From Alisma plantago-aquatica (taxonomy: Eukaryota; Streptophyta; Magnoliopsida; Alismatales; Alismataceae), in NCBI GenBank assembly GCA_963693085.1, contig OY856414.1, forward strand, positions 263,838,001-263,902,000: a DNA stretch of 64,000 bases. The letters are read 5' to 3'. Every line of letters begins with the position of its first letter. The stretch's first letter is position 1. Both the position numbers and the translations under genes were made by a program. A model generated the notes under the pieces. That model was not told the DNA's origin. It saw nothing but the letters and a program-made list of their open reading frames with translations, and searched no databases. Shown in pieces: positions 24,911 through 38,039 of this stretch.

Positions 24911-25327
24911 ATGGCTGCGCTGCTCCCCAAGACCGCCTCGGCGGCTACCTCAGCTGTACTCTTTCCGGCTAACCCTCTAGGCCACCGCCGCTGCGGCACC
25001 CTGCCCGACCCTCGCGTGCTGTTCCTCCGCCGTGGTCTTTCTCGGGGGGCCGTCTCCTGTCAAGCTGCCGACGTTTCTAAGATAGCGGAGGGCGGAAGTG
25101 TTCCTGCTCAAGAAGTAGAGAAAGGCGGGGGCGGGGGCGGGAGCGGGAGGAACTGGGTCCCGGTTGTTCCGCTGGCAGCGCTGCCCATGGGGGAGAGGCG
25201 GGTAATCATCCAGGACGATGAGACCATCCTGCTGCTCTGGTACAAGGACGAGGTCTTCGCCATTGAGAACCGCTCCCCTGCCGAAGGGGCCTACAGTGAG
25301 GGACTTCTCAACGCCAAACTCACCCAG
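24911..25327 (+). CDS. PSB33: PSB33 exon 1: transit peptide and start of Rieske-like domain
   Basis: This exon encodes residues 1-139 of a chloroplast Rieske-like protein. I recognise the family as PSB33 (Arabidopsis At1g71500), a thylakoid protein known to stabilise photosystem II and its light-harvesting antenna. Residues 1 to about 50 look like a transit peptide, rich in Ala, Ser and Arg, with a plausible cleavage site at AVSC/QA. A Gly run (72-77) precedes the domain, which begins NWVPVVPLAALPMGERRVII and continues ETILLLWYKDEVFAIENRSP. Where true Rieske proteins have CxH, this one reads S-P-A. The exon is much more GC-rich than its surroundings. It ends at CAG/GT in phase 0, and exon 2 continues the domain without a gap. 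The start is the first in-frame ATG after the TATA box. Confidence 0.92.
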
Positions 25328-27949
25328 GTTTGCATGCTCTCTCATTTCTAGTGATCTGTCGTGTTTTGCATAGTGGCAATTTGTTTTAAGTTCTCACAGC
25401 CATACTCTGACACTTAACTTTTTGAACCGTCTGTGGCAGAAGCGCTGACTCCGAACTCCTTTGGCACTCACATATTGGTTTTATGGCAAATGTCAACAAA
25501 GTGGATAAGGTCAAGCACATAGGGATAATAAAAACTTACACGTAAATTTACTATCATATTATGATCAGACTGCAGATATAGATATGAGGTGTCACTGAGG
25601 TGGGTGAAAAATGATGACATCAACCAGGATTATCCTATACCTAGATCTGGTTTATGGCATCTCCGAAATTGAGCTTTAGGTCAGTGGATGTCGGGTTCAG
25701 GTTTTCAGGCCGCCTTTTCTCTAGGATTAGCTTACATTTGAGGATTTTACTTCTAATTCTGTCTGGTCCTGTACCTTCGCCATGATGGACAGAGCTTACC
25801 CTAGGGGACAAGGTCCTGATGCTCTCTTTGAAGTTGTTTGTCTGAATTTGCATGGGAACTGATCACCAATGTTTGCAAACTTTATAATTTTCTGTACTCC
25901 AAATTTTTTAAATTGATATCATGTAAGGACTGACTGTCCTAGAAACCTTACAGTCAAACCATGAGAAACATACACCAGCTGTGTAAACTGTTTGATAGGT
26001 TATTAATCTTTCTCAGGGTAGATATTGTCCACTATAGATCAGAAGCATCATGCATCAAGAACTAGAATAAACCATGCTATGTTGCCTCCTGGTGTGTCAA
26101 ACAAATGTGACTTCTCTTTCAACAAGTGGACTGGTTGTCTTTGGTTCTTAACATCAGGATACCCACTCAGTCATGTGTCAACTGCTGAGGAATGTCGGTT
26201 TCAGGACATTCCACAACAACAACCTACCCTCGATGCTTGTTGATACATATTGATTGACAATCCCAGCAAACCATGCTATATCTTTCTGTGTTACTGTCAA
26301 ATATACTAGTTTATCAATTATCCAATCTATACCCTTGATTCTATTCCATGGGCCCTCGATCCTGAGTCCATACTCAGACCTTGCTTGTAGGGTAGCCTGG
26401 TCCCACAAAGCACCATGGGCCTTAGATGATGATAAGGCTTAATAGAACACAGGGTATAGATTGGATAACTGATAAAATTCTCATTAGAACGATACATTTT
26501 TAAGTAGGTAGCATCATTTGTGGGCAACACATTTTCATTGTGCTTCCTAAGCAAAACAAATTTAGTAGAATGACGTCAGTCATATAACACGGTACATTCC
26601 ATATCATGGATGTCAATATATATAGAATGGCACATTTTAGTAGTCAATACAACACATTTATTATTATGTTACCTAGGCAAGCCTGCACCTCACATGTCAA
26701 AGTCGATTTGTATAAGGCTATAGTTATATGATTCTTACACAGTTTAAAAGGACGTAATGCTATATGGTTGATGACCGCGGGGGCTGGCGGGGGAAAACTT
26801 CAAGAAGAAATCTGATAAGCTATACAATTTGAGCATGAGAGGGATTATTATATCTACAAAGTTGAACTTGTTTTTGAAATCATGTTATACAGATGGGGTA
26901 GATCACCTGACAATAATTACTATAAAGCATAACTTCAGGATCAAAACAACAACAACTTACATTTTTTTGTATCGCACGGAACCACAAGCACAGTTTAGAG
27001 ATTTCACAATCTTTGTTGAAGCATTAAAGTTTGAACTAAGGAATAATGGAGAAAGTTTCTAAAAATTGTGGAGAAAATTCGTCAAAAAATTAACCAACTG
27101 TTCAGGAAAATGTGATGAACATACAAATCATATTAAAATATCATTACCTATATCTAGGTAAATCATATATCCTAATATCAAACATCCTGATTCCCATGGA
27201 ACAAAGCCATCAAAAGATTAGATTCCATCTTATATAATCTTTCCAAGTCAAATCCAAACAAGTACTATACATGGTAAATAATAAGGTGAAATGTAAGGGC
27301 CTCAAGGGCATCGGATAGAATTTGACACATTGGTCAGATTTAGAGAAATATGTAATTCAACACAATGTGTACCTTGTTCTAACTAGACCAAATAAATGAT
27401 AGATCAATTCGGAGATATTGTCAAATCAGATTTTCTTAATCAAGTGATGATTCCAGGTCTTCAATGTTTCCTTTGAATCTTTCCCCCTTTGAGACTGGCA
27501 ATATTTTCTTGAGGAAAATACTTGTATTGGTACTATAACAATTGCAATAGTGCTTCTATTGCGATCTATCAAATTCAATAAATACTTAGAAAGCCTGGGA
27601 AATTTCAAATTTAACAAATAATTTATGGAAATTCAGAAAAATCGCGTGAATTCATCGCAAGTAGAGCACTATGTGGGTTGAATGCCAGTTAAGAACATTT
27701 CACCAGCAATACTGGATTTCTTACTATGACTGTAGGAGTTAACCAGCTGTAAGTCTGTACGATATGACGGTGGATAATTCACACTATATCATCACATGTA
27801 TCAAAAAGTCACGAAACACAAAACATAATGAAAATTGTACCTTGGCTTGAACCATATTGAATACTCCAAGTGTCAGAATCTCCTTACCGTTTCAAAGTAG
27901 GCTGGTGGGGAGCTTATTATTCCTAGGGAATTTCCTTCTTTCGTGATGA
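25328..27949. other. intron 1, first 2.6 kb, no element recognised
   Basis: Ordinary AT-rich intron sequence. Short open frames here have no recognisable similarity. No terminal repeats or target duplications were found. Confidence 0.5.
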
Positions 27950-27957
27950 CAAAAAGG

Positions 27958-29112
27958 CTGTGTTGTACGCCGGGGGGGGGGGGTGCCTAGGCGCGCTCAA
28001 GCGGCCCTTGGGTCCTCCAAAGCTAGGCGCCCAATACATTCAGTGTACCCAGGCGGCCTAGGCGTCCGCCCAGACGGATTGGGCCACTTAATCAGGCCCA
28101 TTAAGATATTTTCAATTGATTCCTATTAATTATATAATTCCTAATAGTAAATAGGATTCGTATTAGTATAATATCATATTAAATCCTACTCTAAAACCTA
28201 AATATGAATCCTATTAATTCTAAACCTCTATATAAAATCCATAATCTAACCCACCCCAACAACTATTCATCAACTATTGCTGCCGCCTCATCTATTTATT
28301 TGAAATTTGGGATTTGTATTTAATATTTATTTGTCTACTGATTTTGAAATTATTTATTCATCTACTGATTTATATTTATTTGTGTACCGATTTGTATTTA
28401 TTTATATACTAATTGTATTTATTTATCTACCGAGTACTGGCTTGTATTTATTTATCTACCGATCTGTATTTATTTATCTATTGATTTATATGTATTTATT
28501 TACTGATTTGTATTTATTTATCTACTGTTTTGTATTTATTTGTCTGCTGAGTACTGGCTTGTATTTATTTATTTACTGATTTGTATTTATTTATTTACTG
28601 ATTTGTATTTATTTATCCATTATCTTGTATTTATAATGTATATTCATATATGAAATCCCTAATCTAACCCACCCTCAACAACTATTCATCAACTATTGCT
28701 GCTGCCTCATCTATTTATTTGAAGTTTGGGATTTGTATTCAATTTTTATTTCTCTACTGATTTTGAAATTATTTATTCACCTACTGATTTATATTTATTT
28801 TTTTACCGATTTGTATTTATTTATATACAGATTTGTATTTATTTATCTACTGTTTTGTATTTATTTATCTATCGATTTGTCTTTATTAATCTACTGATTT
28901 GTATTATTTATTTACTGATTTGTATTTATTTATCCACTATTTTGTATTTATAATGTATAGCTATATATCTAGGGATCATATTAGTTCATAAATTGAACAT
29001 ATATCCACTAAAATAATATATATAACAAAACGCCTGGGCCTCCGCTTGGGTGCCTAGGCGGCCTGGGCGTCCCTAGGCAACGCCTGGTCGCCTAGCCGCC
29101 TATACAACCATG
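27958..29112. mobile_element. hAT-type element, CCTAGGCG family, TSD CAAAAAGG
   Basis: Exact 8-bp duplications CAAAAAGG flank it (27950-27957 and 29113-29120). The ends read CTGTGTTGTACGCC and, from the right, CATGGTTGTATAGGC. Dense CCTAGGCG-like words lie in the first ~110 and last ~80 bp. The middle holds a direct duplication (about 28226-28635 repeated at about 28636-28970) full of TATTTATTTATCTACTGATT variants. It has no transposase; the open frames in the middle are repeat-derived. A run of 12 G lies at 27972-27983. Confidence 0.85.
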
Positions 29113-30122
29113 CAAAAAGGCTTCCTTGACTTCTTCTAAGAATCATATTTGAGAGATGGCTCCTCATGACATTATTTTCCAGTTTCTATTCAAAAAGGTT
29201 TTCTAGAAAGACGTCGAGTATATAAAACCCAACCATAGTTGACAAGTAAAGATATGAATATCTGAACGCTGGGAGTAATGTACTTCAAGTGGGGTCTGAT
29301 GGGAAAGATATAATTTTGTGTAAAGCTAAAGCCCAACATAAATGACATTGGAAGTCATGAAAATTTGGATGGAGGGATAAATATACCTTACCAGAGGTTA
29401 ATTGAGAAAAGGAGCAACAAATTCGTTGTAGAGTATACAACTGTCCACGGTTATCTGGATTATATTCACTGTAAAGTGTATGCGCCCATTTAGAACTATT
29501 AGAGAGTCTATTTACTTAAGTTGTTTGGTTTATTTGTAATATGGGCCCAATTGTGTATTGACCCATTAGGGTTTGTCTTGTGTATATATGCTTCCCTCTT
29601 ATCCTATTTATAGGAAAGGGGGGCTGCCCTTCTATCAATAAGAAAAACTCTACACGAAAGGGGATTTTCCCATAATATCTTATTCAACATGGTATCAAAG
29701 TAGGCTTTCCTGTGTCGTCCCAAACCCTGAGAGAGAGAGAAAAAATGCAAAGGAGAGTTGCCTCCCCTTATGGGCAGCTGCCGCCGCTAGGCGCTGCTGC
29801 TGGCTGCCTGTACCCGTAGGGATCTCCCATCCTTGCTTCTTCTTGGAGTCGTCTTCTTCGAGCCGTCTCCATCTTCAGCAAAAATCATCCTTTGAAGTTG
29901 CTGCTACTAGATATACTTGGGACGTCATGCCACTGTCATGATTTGCTGCCTTTGGTGCCGCCATATCTATTCTACTTGCCGCCTTCGTCTACACTGCCGC
30001 CGATCTACATCGCCGTCATCTACATCGCTACTGATTTACACCGCCGCTGCTAATCTACCCGCCTTTATTATCCATTCCTCTATTGAGATCTAATCTGAAA
30101 TCTTGGATAAAGATCTCCCTAC

Positions 30123-30502
30123 CAAGGAATGAGGTTTCGACGAAATTGTCGAATTTCGTCAAACATTTCGATTTTGATGCCATCTGCTATGAAGTCTTGC
30201 AACCATATCGCTATGTCGAAATCATCGTAATTTTTTGCCCAAAATTTGAAAATTTCCCAGGGAACAGGAAAGTCTCCTTTCCTCCCACATGAAGGATCCC
30301 CACCTATCCCCATATCAAATTTTATTGCATAAAACGATGCATTTAGGTGTAAAGATCATCCCTGTGAAATTTCCTGGCTTGATTCGTTGATTTTGGCGTC
30401 GAAACATGCACTGTTGCATTTATCAACATTTTTGTCGAAATTTCAATAAATTCGGTTTCCATGCTGTCGAAACGACATCGAAATCGGATACCTCATTCCT
30501 TG
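30123..30502. mobile_element. hAT-type MITE in the LTR element, TSD CTCCCTAC
   Basis: Exact 8-bp duplications CTCCCTAC occur at 30115-30122 and 30503-30510. The ends share a perfect 13-bp inverted repeat CAAGGAATGAGGT. Repeated TTTCGA/TCGAAA words follow at both sides. About 190 bp of the interior (30250-30440) resembles 43605-43790 of the larger hAT element at 41961, so the two are one family. Confidence 0.88.
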
Positions 30503-31294
30503 CTCCCTACTCTGTTGATATTAGGAAAAATATCATCCCTATATTGTTATGGTGGAGATTTGAAAGAAAGAATCCATCTTGCTGCTAAATCTAGGGCTTT
30601 TTTGCTACTGTTCGCCACTTGCTCGACACGACGAGGTTGGCGGAAATTTGCTTCATTTGCCTTCACGGGTTTGCAAAATTTGCCCGACGACACAGTGTGT
30701 CGCCTTACAGTCATGACATGTCATTTGTGTTCTGTCCTGTCTCTGTCTCAATATCTGTCAACTGACACGACATGTCGCTCAGCGTGTTGCCTGCTTCTTG
30801 CTGATGCTGACTTTTATTGTTGTGGCTCGATGTGTCTCCTTATTGACACGACATATCACCTATTACTGCTGATTACTGTCTCGATTTCTGTCAACTGACA
30901 CAACGTGTCGTTCTACGACATGGCGTGTTGCCAGCTTCTTATCAACACTGATTACTGCTGATGCATCTACTGATGTGCAACACGTCGTGTCTCTTTACCG
31001 ACACGGTGTGTCAACTGCTACTGCTGCTATAACTTGGCACGCTTCACCATCTATAATTATTCTATTACATGACAGAGGTATCTATACATGACGAGTCTCT
31101 TCTTTATCCTTACTAGCAACAATTGTCTTCCTGTTTAAGCAGTTCTATTTCTTATTTGTCTTTTGTTCTTCCACACTCTACCCTTCCCAACCCTATATAC
31201 CTTTTGCCTACCTCCTCAATACTTGTCCTAACCCGATATACATATTGAACCAACTGATAATCGGATCTTACGATATTTTTGACCTTGTCCACAA

Positions 31295-31400
31295 TTTTTT
31301 GCGGGGGCTCCGCCCCTGCACCCTTAGATTTTCAGCCTAAGGGCCAAACAAATCGTCTTTTTGGGTCGTAAAATGCTCTAATTTATTTTTTCTATCCGTA
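31295..31400 (+). other. GC-rich hairpin block shared with the second LTR element
   Basis: The block reads TTTTTTGCGGGGGCTCCGCC, then GCCTAAGGGCC and AACAAAT. The same series, with a one-base-shorter G run and compensating C run, occurs at 60425-60487 in the element at 59291. The two G/C runs can pair around CTCCG. Confidence 0.75.
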
Positions 31401-32812
31401 TCTATGTAATCTGGTCATGTTGCACACTCACTCGAGTTGTCGGTTACCTCCTTCACATATTTGCCTACATAAACCCTACCTCTACCATTGTTTTTGACTC
31501 TCCACCCCAAACACTCTCTTGACTCCTTTCGTGGTTGGTGTCAAGGGGAGAATAAAGGATGATGAGTAGAGGGAAGAGATGAGATGGAGGAGAGAAGAAG
31601 AAAACTTTTGTTCTGCTGCTCTATGGATCTTCATGCTACATTTACTGCTGCTTTGTGGTGTTGTTTTGGCTGCTATATGGATCCGTCTACTGCTGATTTA
31701 TCTGCCTTATGAAGAGCCTGAGAAAATTATTTTTCATCCTCATCCACTACTTCTATGAAGTTATCTACCTCACTTGTGATACATGTTGACTGAGTACTAT
31801 TGCTATCAAGTCTGCTTCACTTGTGCTATATATTGCTAATTTTCTATCCGGCGATTTCATTCTTGCTACTTGTGCTATGATTAGCACATTTTACTTCTTG
31901 TTTTGTGCATTTGCACTATATGTTGTCCGTGTTTTGTTTGCACGTTGACCCTTTGTATGTGCCTTGTACATGTCTACTACTGTTTTTGCTTTGACCCAAC
32001 ACTGTCTGGGAACTGTGACCCAACACTTTCTGGACTGTTACGTCTGCTACTAGGATGGAAATTATATGATGAGATGATGATAGTACCTTTGGTGACTTAC
32101 ATGCAGATGGAGCTGCATGCTTTTCTGCTACTACTGCTGCAACTGCTGTTCATCTTGGAGTCTTTTTTCTACTTTCTACTTCACAAACAATAGTCTTTTA
32201 TCCGGCTACGTCATCTATTTTCTACTACTATGTTCCAACACTCTCTGGCTTATTCGTGCGTTGTGCATGTTGACTCCTTTCTTGTCCTTGCGTTGTATAC
32301 ACGTTGACTTCTGCTACTGTGTTCCAACATCTCTCTGGTTTGTTTCTTGACAATAGCGACTGCGATGAAGATCATGATGCCTACTTGTTACTGTTTAATC
32401 TGCTCCATATGCTACTTCATATTGATCAAGAAGCTCCTGCTACTTGCTTTTGGATTATTTGCTTGAGCGGGGGAGTATTTGAGTGCTTGAGTGATTTATT
32501 GTAACTCTAATGGGGAGAAATTCTAGTACGGGATTGGTTATCTTTTTATTATGTTTAGTATGTCTGTCTTTTGCAAGCTAACTTGGGATTCTCCCAAGCT
32601 CCAACTTGAGGGGAAGTATTAGAGAGGCTATTTGCTTAAGTTGTTTAGTCTATTTGTAATATGAGCCCAATTGTGTATTGGCCCATTAGGGTTTGTCTTG
32701 TGTCTGTATGCTTCCCCGTTATCCTATTTATAGGAAAGGGGCTGCCCTTCTATCAATAAGAAAAAAATCTACACGAGGAGATTTCCCCATCCATATCTTA
32801 TTCCACAAGAAC

Positions 32813-33830
32813 CAAATCGAGAAATATGTTTTTTTTCTTCCAAACCTGCATTAATCTCTAAAGTTCTATCAGTCAACAAATTTAAGCAAACTTTCCTTAG
32901 AAACACTTCTTACTGAGACCTAGTTAATTCTGGAGGAATTGAATCATTTGGAGGATTTCAACAGTTTGAAACATTTGGACACTACAACGCAGCTTGATAG
33001 TTAAAAAGATAAGAAAAAACTTAGGCAATCAAACACAAGAGCCTCAACCAATTTCGTATTTGGTACGAACCTGACGTCCTATATCCAACTACCTAGTGGC
33101 TTAACACTAGGAATTTTAAACCTTTTTACTAATGGCTTAATGTTACAAAACCACACATTATGGTTCAAGGAAAACCACTTATTTTCAGGCATCGTGAAGG
33201 AGAAGCCAACCTCCTCTTCCAGGCTCAAGAAGGAAACCTTCACTCTGTCCTCTTAAAGAAGGACCACCTATCCAAGCTTGGTGTAGTACACCCTACGTCT
33301 TCCACCAAGTTGTTAGTATCTCTGCTTTGTGAGTGCGAGATGTAGAGGAGCAGCCACACCATGCCTAACAAGAAGCTCACGGCAACTCTTTGTGGTAAAT
33401 CTCCACCACTGGCACAATGAAAATATTTGAAAGAAATTTGTTGTCAAAGCCTAGCTCGGTGAACAATACACAGCTGAAGCTTTGATCTTGAGTTCAGTGA
33501 AGGAACTCGTCCTTCAAGCTTTGGCCCTGATCTGAGTTGCGTCGTTGAAGAATTTTGGCAACAGAAAAAAAAATATTGACAAAAAAAAAACAATTGCGAA
33601 AAAAAAGGCAACGGTTTAGATAACACTTGATTCTTCTGTAACAGTCTTGTTCAGTGGATTAGATGATCACACAAGCATGTTCTCTATGAGGAGGAAATTC
33701 AGTAGGTGTCTCGGCTTGCACCTACTTTTATGTAGTAGGCTTGGCAACGAAATTGTTGTAAAGAGTAATGGAATTTATTTCTCTAGACAGGCGCGGAAGA
33801 TGGCTGTTTCTAATAGTCCTTCAAATTTAA
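32813..33830. other. intron 1 remnant, nothing recognised
   Basis: AT-rich intron sequence between two insertions, with several A-runs at about 33560-33610. No element ends or gene are recognised. Confidence 0.5.
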
Positions 33831-33838
33831 CTATTTCT

Positions 33839-34732
33839 CAGTTTATTAAAAAACGGCCCAGGCGGCCGCTTAAGCGTTTACAGGTTCTGGCCGTTGTAAT
33901 CCTGCCTTAGGCGTCCGCCTGGCGCTTGGGCCATTAAGCACCCGCTTTTGGGCCGCTCAGCCCGCCTAATTGGCCGCTTCAACACCTGTTTTAGGCGGTC
34001 TTTTTGAACCGCTTAAGTAAAAATCGGCTCCTAGAGCCATGATACTGGAATTTCTTTGCTGATTGTATACTTACATTGATATTACTCTTTTTTGGATAGT
34101 GGGGAGTTTCTAGTGAATGAATATTACTCTATTATAATTCTAGTGAATGATTAGTTTTATTGATTTCCTTGCTGCTTTCACTTATTACTGATTGGTATTA
34201 CTGTTTAGTATTACTTTTTTGGCACAGTGATTATTTGATTACTATTACCGATTAGTAGTAAAGTTCTTAATAATTATTCATAGTTGCTTATTTACAATTA
34301 CTGATTTGCTTGTTGATGATTAGAAATAATGTTTGGTGGTAAGTGTTGATAAAAGCTTAATTAAATACTGATTTACTGATATGCTTGCTTATTTTACCTA
34401 TTAGTGTTACTGATTAGTCATTTAAAGTTTAATAATAAATTCATAGTTGGTTATTTACAACTATCATTTTGCTTGCTGATTTTGGTGATTAGAAATATCG
34501 ATTAGTAGTAAAGTATTGATTAATGCTTAGTTTTAATTACTGATTAGATTTGTATAAAAGTTCCATAGAAATATATATTTTATATATAAATATGTGTAAT
34601 TTTGTACAAAAATATATAAGAATATAGGAACCCGGTTTTTCAAAAAACACCTGCTTAAATCGCCCGCCTGGCGATTAATCGTCTACAAGGTGCTGTCCAC
34701 ACGCCTCCCGCTTTGCGCTTTTTAAAACATCG
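33839..34732. mobile_element. hAT-type element, GCCGCTTAA words, TSD CTATTTCT
   Basis: Exact 8-bp duplications CTATTTCT occur at 33831-33838 and 34733-34740. The ends read CAGTTTATTAAAAAACGG and, from the right, CGATGTTTTAAAAAGCGC. Words such as GGCCGCTTAA and CGCCTGGCG cluster in the first ~190 and last ~100 bp. The middle is AT-rich with repeated ACTGATTAG-like phrases. No coding. Its ends resemble those of the element at 57801. Confidence 0.87.
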
Positions 34733-35004
34733 CTATTTCTCTATTCTAGTAATCAATCATCTTAATTGGATTGATTTTGAGGTGTCCAAATTCTATAGAC
34801 CTCTCTCATCAGGAGCCAATATATCTGCTTGTCTATTTCTTAGGTAAATCCGTATATTATGCAAAATCTGATACTGTCTGTTTACCCTGAATATTCTTGT
34901 TGACTGCTTCTTGATTGTATATATCATCCATGCACGTTTTTTTAGTGTATGGGAGACTGGATTCTCTACTTTTTTGACTTTTGGCTAAAATTAAGGGAGA
35001 CCGC

Positions 35005-38000
35005 TGTAACGACCCCGCCTTCCGGTAACCCCCAATTAAGGGAGACCCGAAGGTCAGAGCCATTATCCCAATTAACATGATCAAAGGTTCGACAAATAAT
35101 CAATAATAATTATAAAATTCTACTAACTAAATTGAAAGCGGGTATAAAATAAAACTTTGCATACCTTTTTCAAAACTTGGATATCTACCGCTAACCACAT
35201 CCGAAGTCTATTCTAACTAATCCTCCTTTGTACTTTAATTCTTATTTAATTCCACATATGCCACTTTACTGTTTGGTCTTTTTCAATCTTGCACCTAAAA
35301 CGCTGACAAACAAAACGTCGGTCAGCATATCGAAATATGCCGGTATGTGGGGACAACCAAAATTTCACAAATATGGTTAACAATCTAATTATCACAATCA
35401 AGGTAATTAACAAACCAATTTACGTTTTCAATGTGTCATTCTCCACCGCTTTTGCCCTAACCCTGGAATACCCCCTCTAGAGTTTCTCTTTTGCCATTGA
35501 CTTAAGGCCACCTTCTCAATCCCGAGCTTGGTGCCTGGGGTCACCTCTCATGGTGCCCATTAGTCATGCAACATAGACCACCTTCTCATTCCCGAGCTTG
35601 GTGTCTGGGGTCACCTCTCATGGTGCCCATTGGTCTTCCCTCCTGGGCTTGACCTTTTTGCATCATCTATCAGGGTGGCATGTAGGTGCGAGAATACACA
35701 CTTATTTTACAACTGTGATAATCGTAGTGACTTTATAATTTGCAAATATGAACATCCAAACTGATAGGTTGCATTCAATGCGATTAATCATCTGGGAAAA
35801 CTTCGGGAAACTAATGCGATTAACCATAATTAACCACATACCTGTCAAGCTAACTCGAGTGCAGAAATAGTTCAATCAAGCAAGAAACCAAGCAGACACA
35901 CAAGTTGATCCTGAAATATGCATCCAATATTCCTATCATTAATTATGCCATCATGGACTATTAATCCTAGTTGATTCCTAGGGTTACTAGTCCTTTTTAG
36001 GGTTTTGATTACAATTAGGGTTTCACTTCCTTTTTATTATTTTAAACCCTACTTTTATGAAATTACTCACAAACCCTAATTATCTCATCTTATTTATCAC
36101 AAAAGATCCTGAGATCATATTTTGGCAACATGAAACCCTAATTTTGGATTAACTATTCTTTTCTTCCCTTTTTCCCTTATTTAGGGTTTCTAAGGTTATT
36201 AACCACAATATTAGGTTTAAAACCTTAATTCTTGCAACTCCCTCTTCAAAACAGGTTAGGATCCATCTTTATCATTAAACAAGTTAATAATGCTCGAATT
36301 AACTTATTTGCAAGATTAACTTTATCCTTTATCATCAATTAGGGTTTCTAACCACAAATTAATACTTTTTCCATCAAAATTATACACTTTTGCAAAAAGA
36401 TACTGATTTAGGCTTCCAAACCATTTTTAACTTATTCCTCGTAATTTTCTGATCAATTTTTATGTATAAACTTTTCTCATCCGAGTTTTCTAGCAAGCGA
36501 TATGATTTTAGCAAAGAAAATCCTTTTTATTGATTTATCAGCAAATTCCAGAAAAATGAGGATCGTTTGATCCATGGTCCGCTGGTCCATTCAGGATCCA
36601 ACGACCAAGGATGCGCACGCCTATCTTTGATTTAAGTTGCGAAGGACAATATTGTCCTTACCTGGACTGAAGACCCGGAGGGGCAGTTTGGTAAAAGACC
36701 GCGAGGTTTTCTTCTTCCTCGCGTCACAATGCAGCGAGCCTTGCGGTCAACTCGATCGTTGACTTCTCGATCTCGTCCACCTGTGAGCGCGCCAAGGGGT
36801 CAGGGAGCTCCGCCTCCCTTCGCCTAACTCGCCTATGGGTCCAATTGATCGCCACGAACGCGCCGCGATTCCCTCCTGCTCGCCGGACTCCGATGAGGCT
36901 TGCCAAGGGGACGGGGTGCAGGTCAGGGTGAAAGGGACAATTGGAGGCACGAAATCACTCCTTGCGCTCTGCCGCAGAGGTTGGGGTAGCAAAAGGATGT
37001 GCTGGTGCCCTCACACACCCTCCCCTATATATAGGGTCGGAGGTAGAGCCCTGCCGGATTGGGGATTCTCGCAATAGGCGGCCAATCCCCTACAAAGTAG
37101 GGTTGGTTTTCCTCGGTTTCCTCTTCTGAGTCCAAAGAAACCAACAACGGGCTTGCACACTCTCTGGATCGCGAGAAAATCTGAGAGGGAAAATCCCTCT
37201 GTAACTCGCAGAGTCCCAGTCCTTGTGGGACTTGGACGATGAGCGCCAGGCGTCGGATCAAGATCCAATGGTCCTCCTTGCTCGCGATCAACCAAAAGAA
37301 AAAGTATATTCCTAATTGCAAAATTAATGCTATATTTTGGAGATAATTTGAGAAGTTCATATCTCGTAAGCCATAGCTCCTTTTTATCTCAAATTTTAAG
37401 GGAAAGTTCGTCTTGACATTATCTAGCTATTTACGAAATTTGGGAAACAAATTCCAATGGATGAGAAGGCTTCCTTCTCTCCCAAGTTATCCTTTAATTA
37501 ATCTAAAATTAATTAGTATTTCTTTTCCCTTTGCCATTATCTTGTTATTTTGGGTCCCTTGGACCTCAAGAAATCCTAAAGGCACTCATTCCCATATTGG
37601 GGAATATCTATTTGCCTTTATCCTCTTATAAAAGTCTATTTCTCATATTTTATCATTGTCTTCAATTTCTTTCTTAATAAAGAAATATTTAATTGATTTT
37701 TTCTTTTCTTGTTGCATTATCTTTGCAACTTTGGACTCCTTGGAACCCAAGGAACCCAAGAGGCACGCAATCCAACTTTGGATTATATTCTTTTGCCTTC
37801 TAGAGATTTCTACACCTTTCTTTTCTCCATTTCTCAATTATTCATTTACTAATTGAATTTCCTTGTTATTGGGCCCAATAGCCAATAAAGCCCACAAAAC
37901 AACCAACAAGGCTATTGTAAACGAAATCCTTTTATTCAAAACAAATTATATCATTATTTGTTCAAATATCTTAATAGGAGAAATTACATTTCTCACCAAA

Positions 38001-38026
38001 AGAACCTAAAAATTGGGGCTGTAACA
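35005..38026 (-). repeat. 3' LTR of the intronic chromovirus
   Basis: It pairs with 44349-47376. It contains a ~70 bp tandem duplication (about 35508-35640, unit with CCGAGCTTGGTG.CTGGGGTC), a perfect 18-bp palindrome at 36642-36659, and a minus-strand TATA box CTATATATAG at 37025-37034. Confidence 0.92.
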
Positions 38027-38039
38027 TCCTTCCCCTCTT

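Larger units (their letters stand above)
29497..32807 (+). mobile_element. non-coding Copia-type LTR element, TSD AGAAC
   Basis: LTRs of 193 bp (29497-29689) and 191 bp (32617-32807) start TATTAGAGAG and end in ACA. The primer-binding site TGGTATCAAAG is at 29690-29700, and the polypurine tract GAGGGGAAG lies just before the right LTR. AGAAC is duplicated exactly at 29492-29496 and 32808-32812. The 2.9 kb interior has no gag or pol, so the element must be mobilised by a relative. The interior carries a hAT MITE (30123-30502), a cluster of palindromic ACACGACATGTCG-like words (30620-31010) and a hairpin shared with the element at 59291. Confidence 0.9.

Noticed and set aside
28307..28953. Hydrophobic frames rich in Tyr, Leu, Phe and Ile
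   Set aside because: They derive from the TATTTATTTAT repeat within a hAT element.
33160..33345. 61-codon frame in intron 1
   Set aside because: No recognisable family and no supporting context; length expected by chance.
35990..36370. Many AGGGTTT/AAACCCTAA phrases, a possible interstitial telomere
   Set aside because: They are scattered single copies within an LTR, not a tandem array. The same phrases recur in the related LTRs.
36724..37360. GC-rich open frames on both strands, mirrored at 46075-46554
   Set aside because: They lie in the LTR pair of the intronic chromovirus, around the promoter, with no recognisable protein family.
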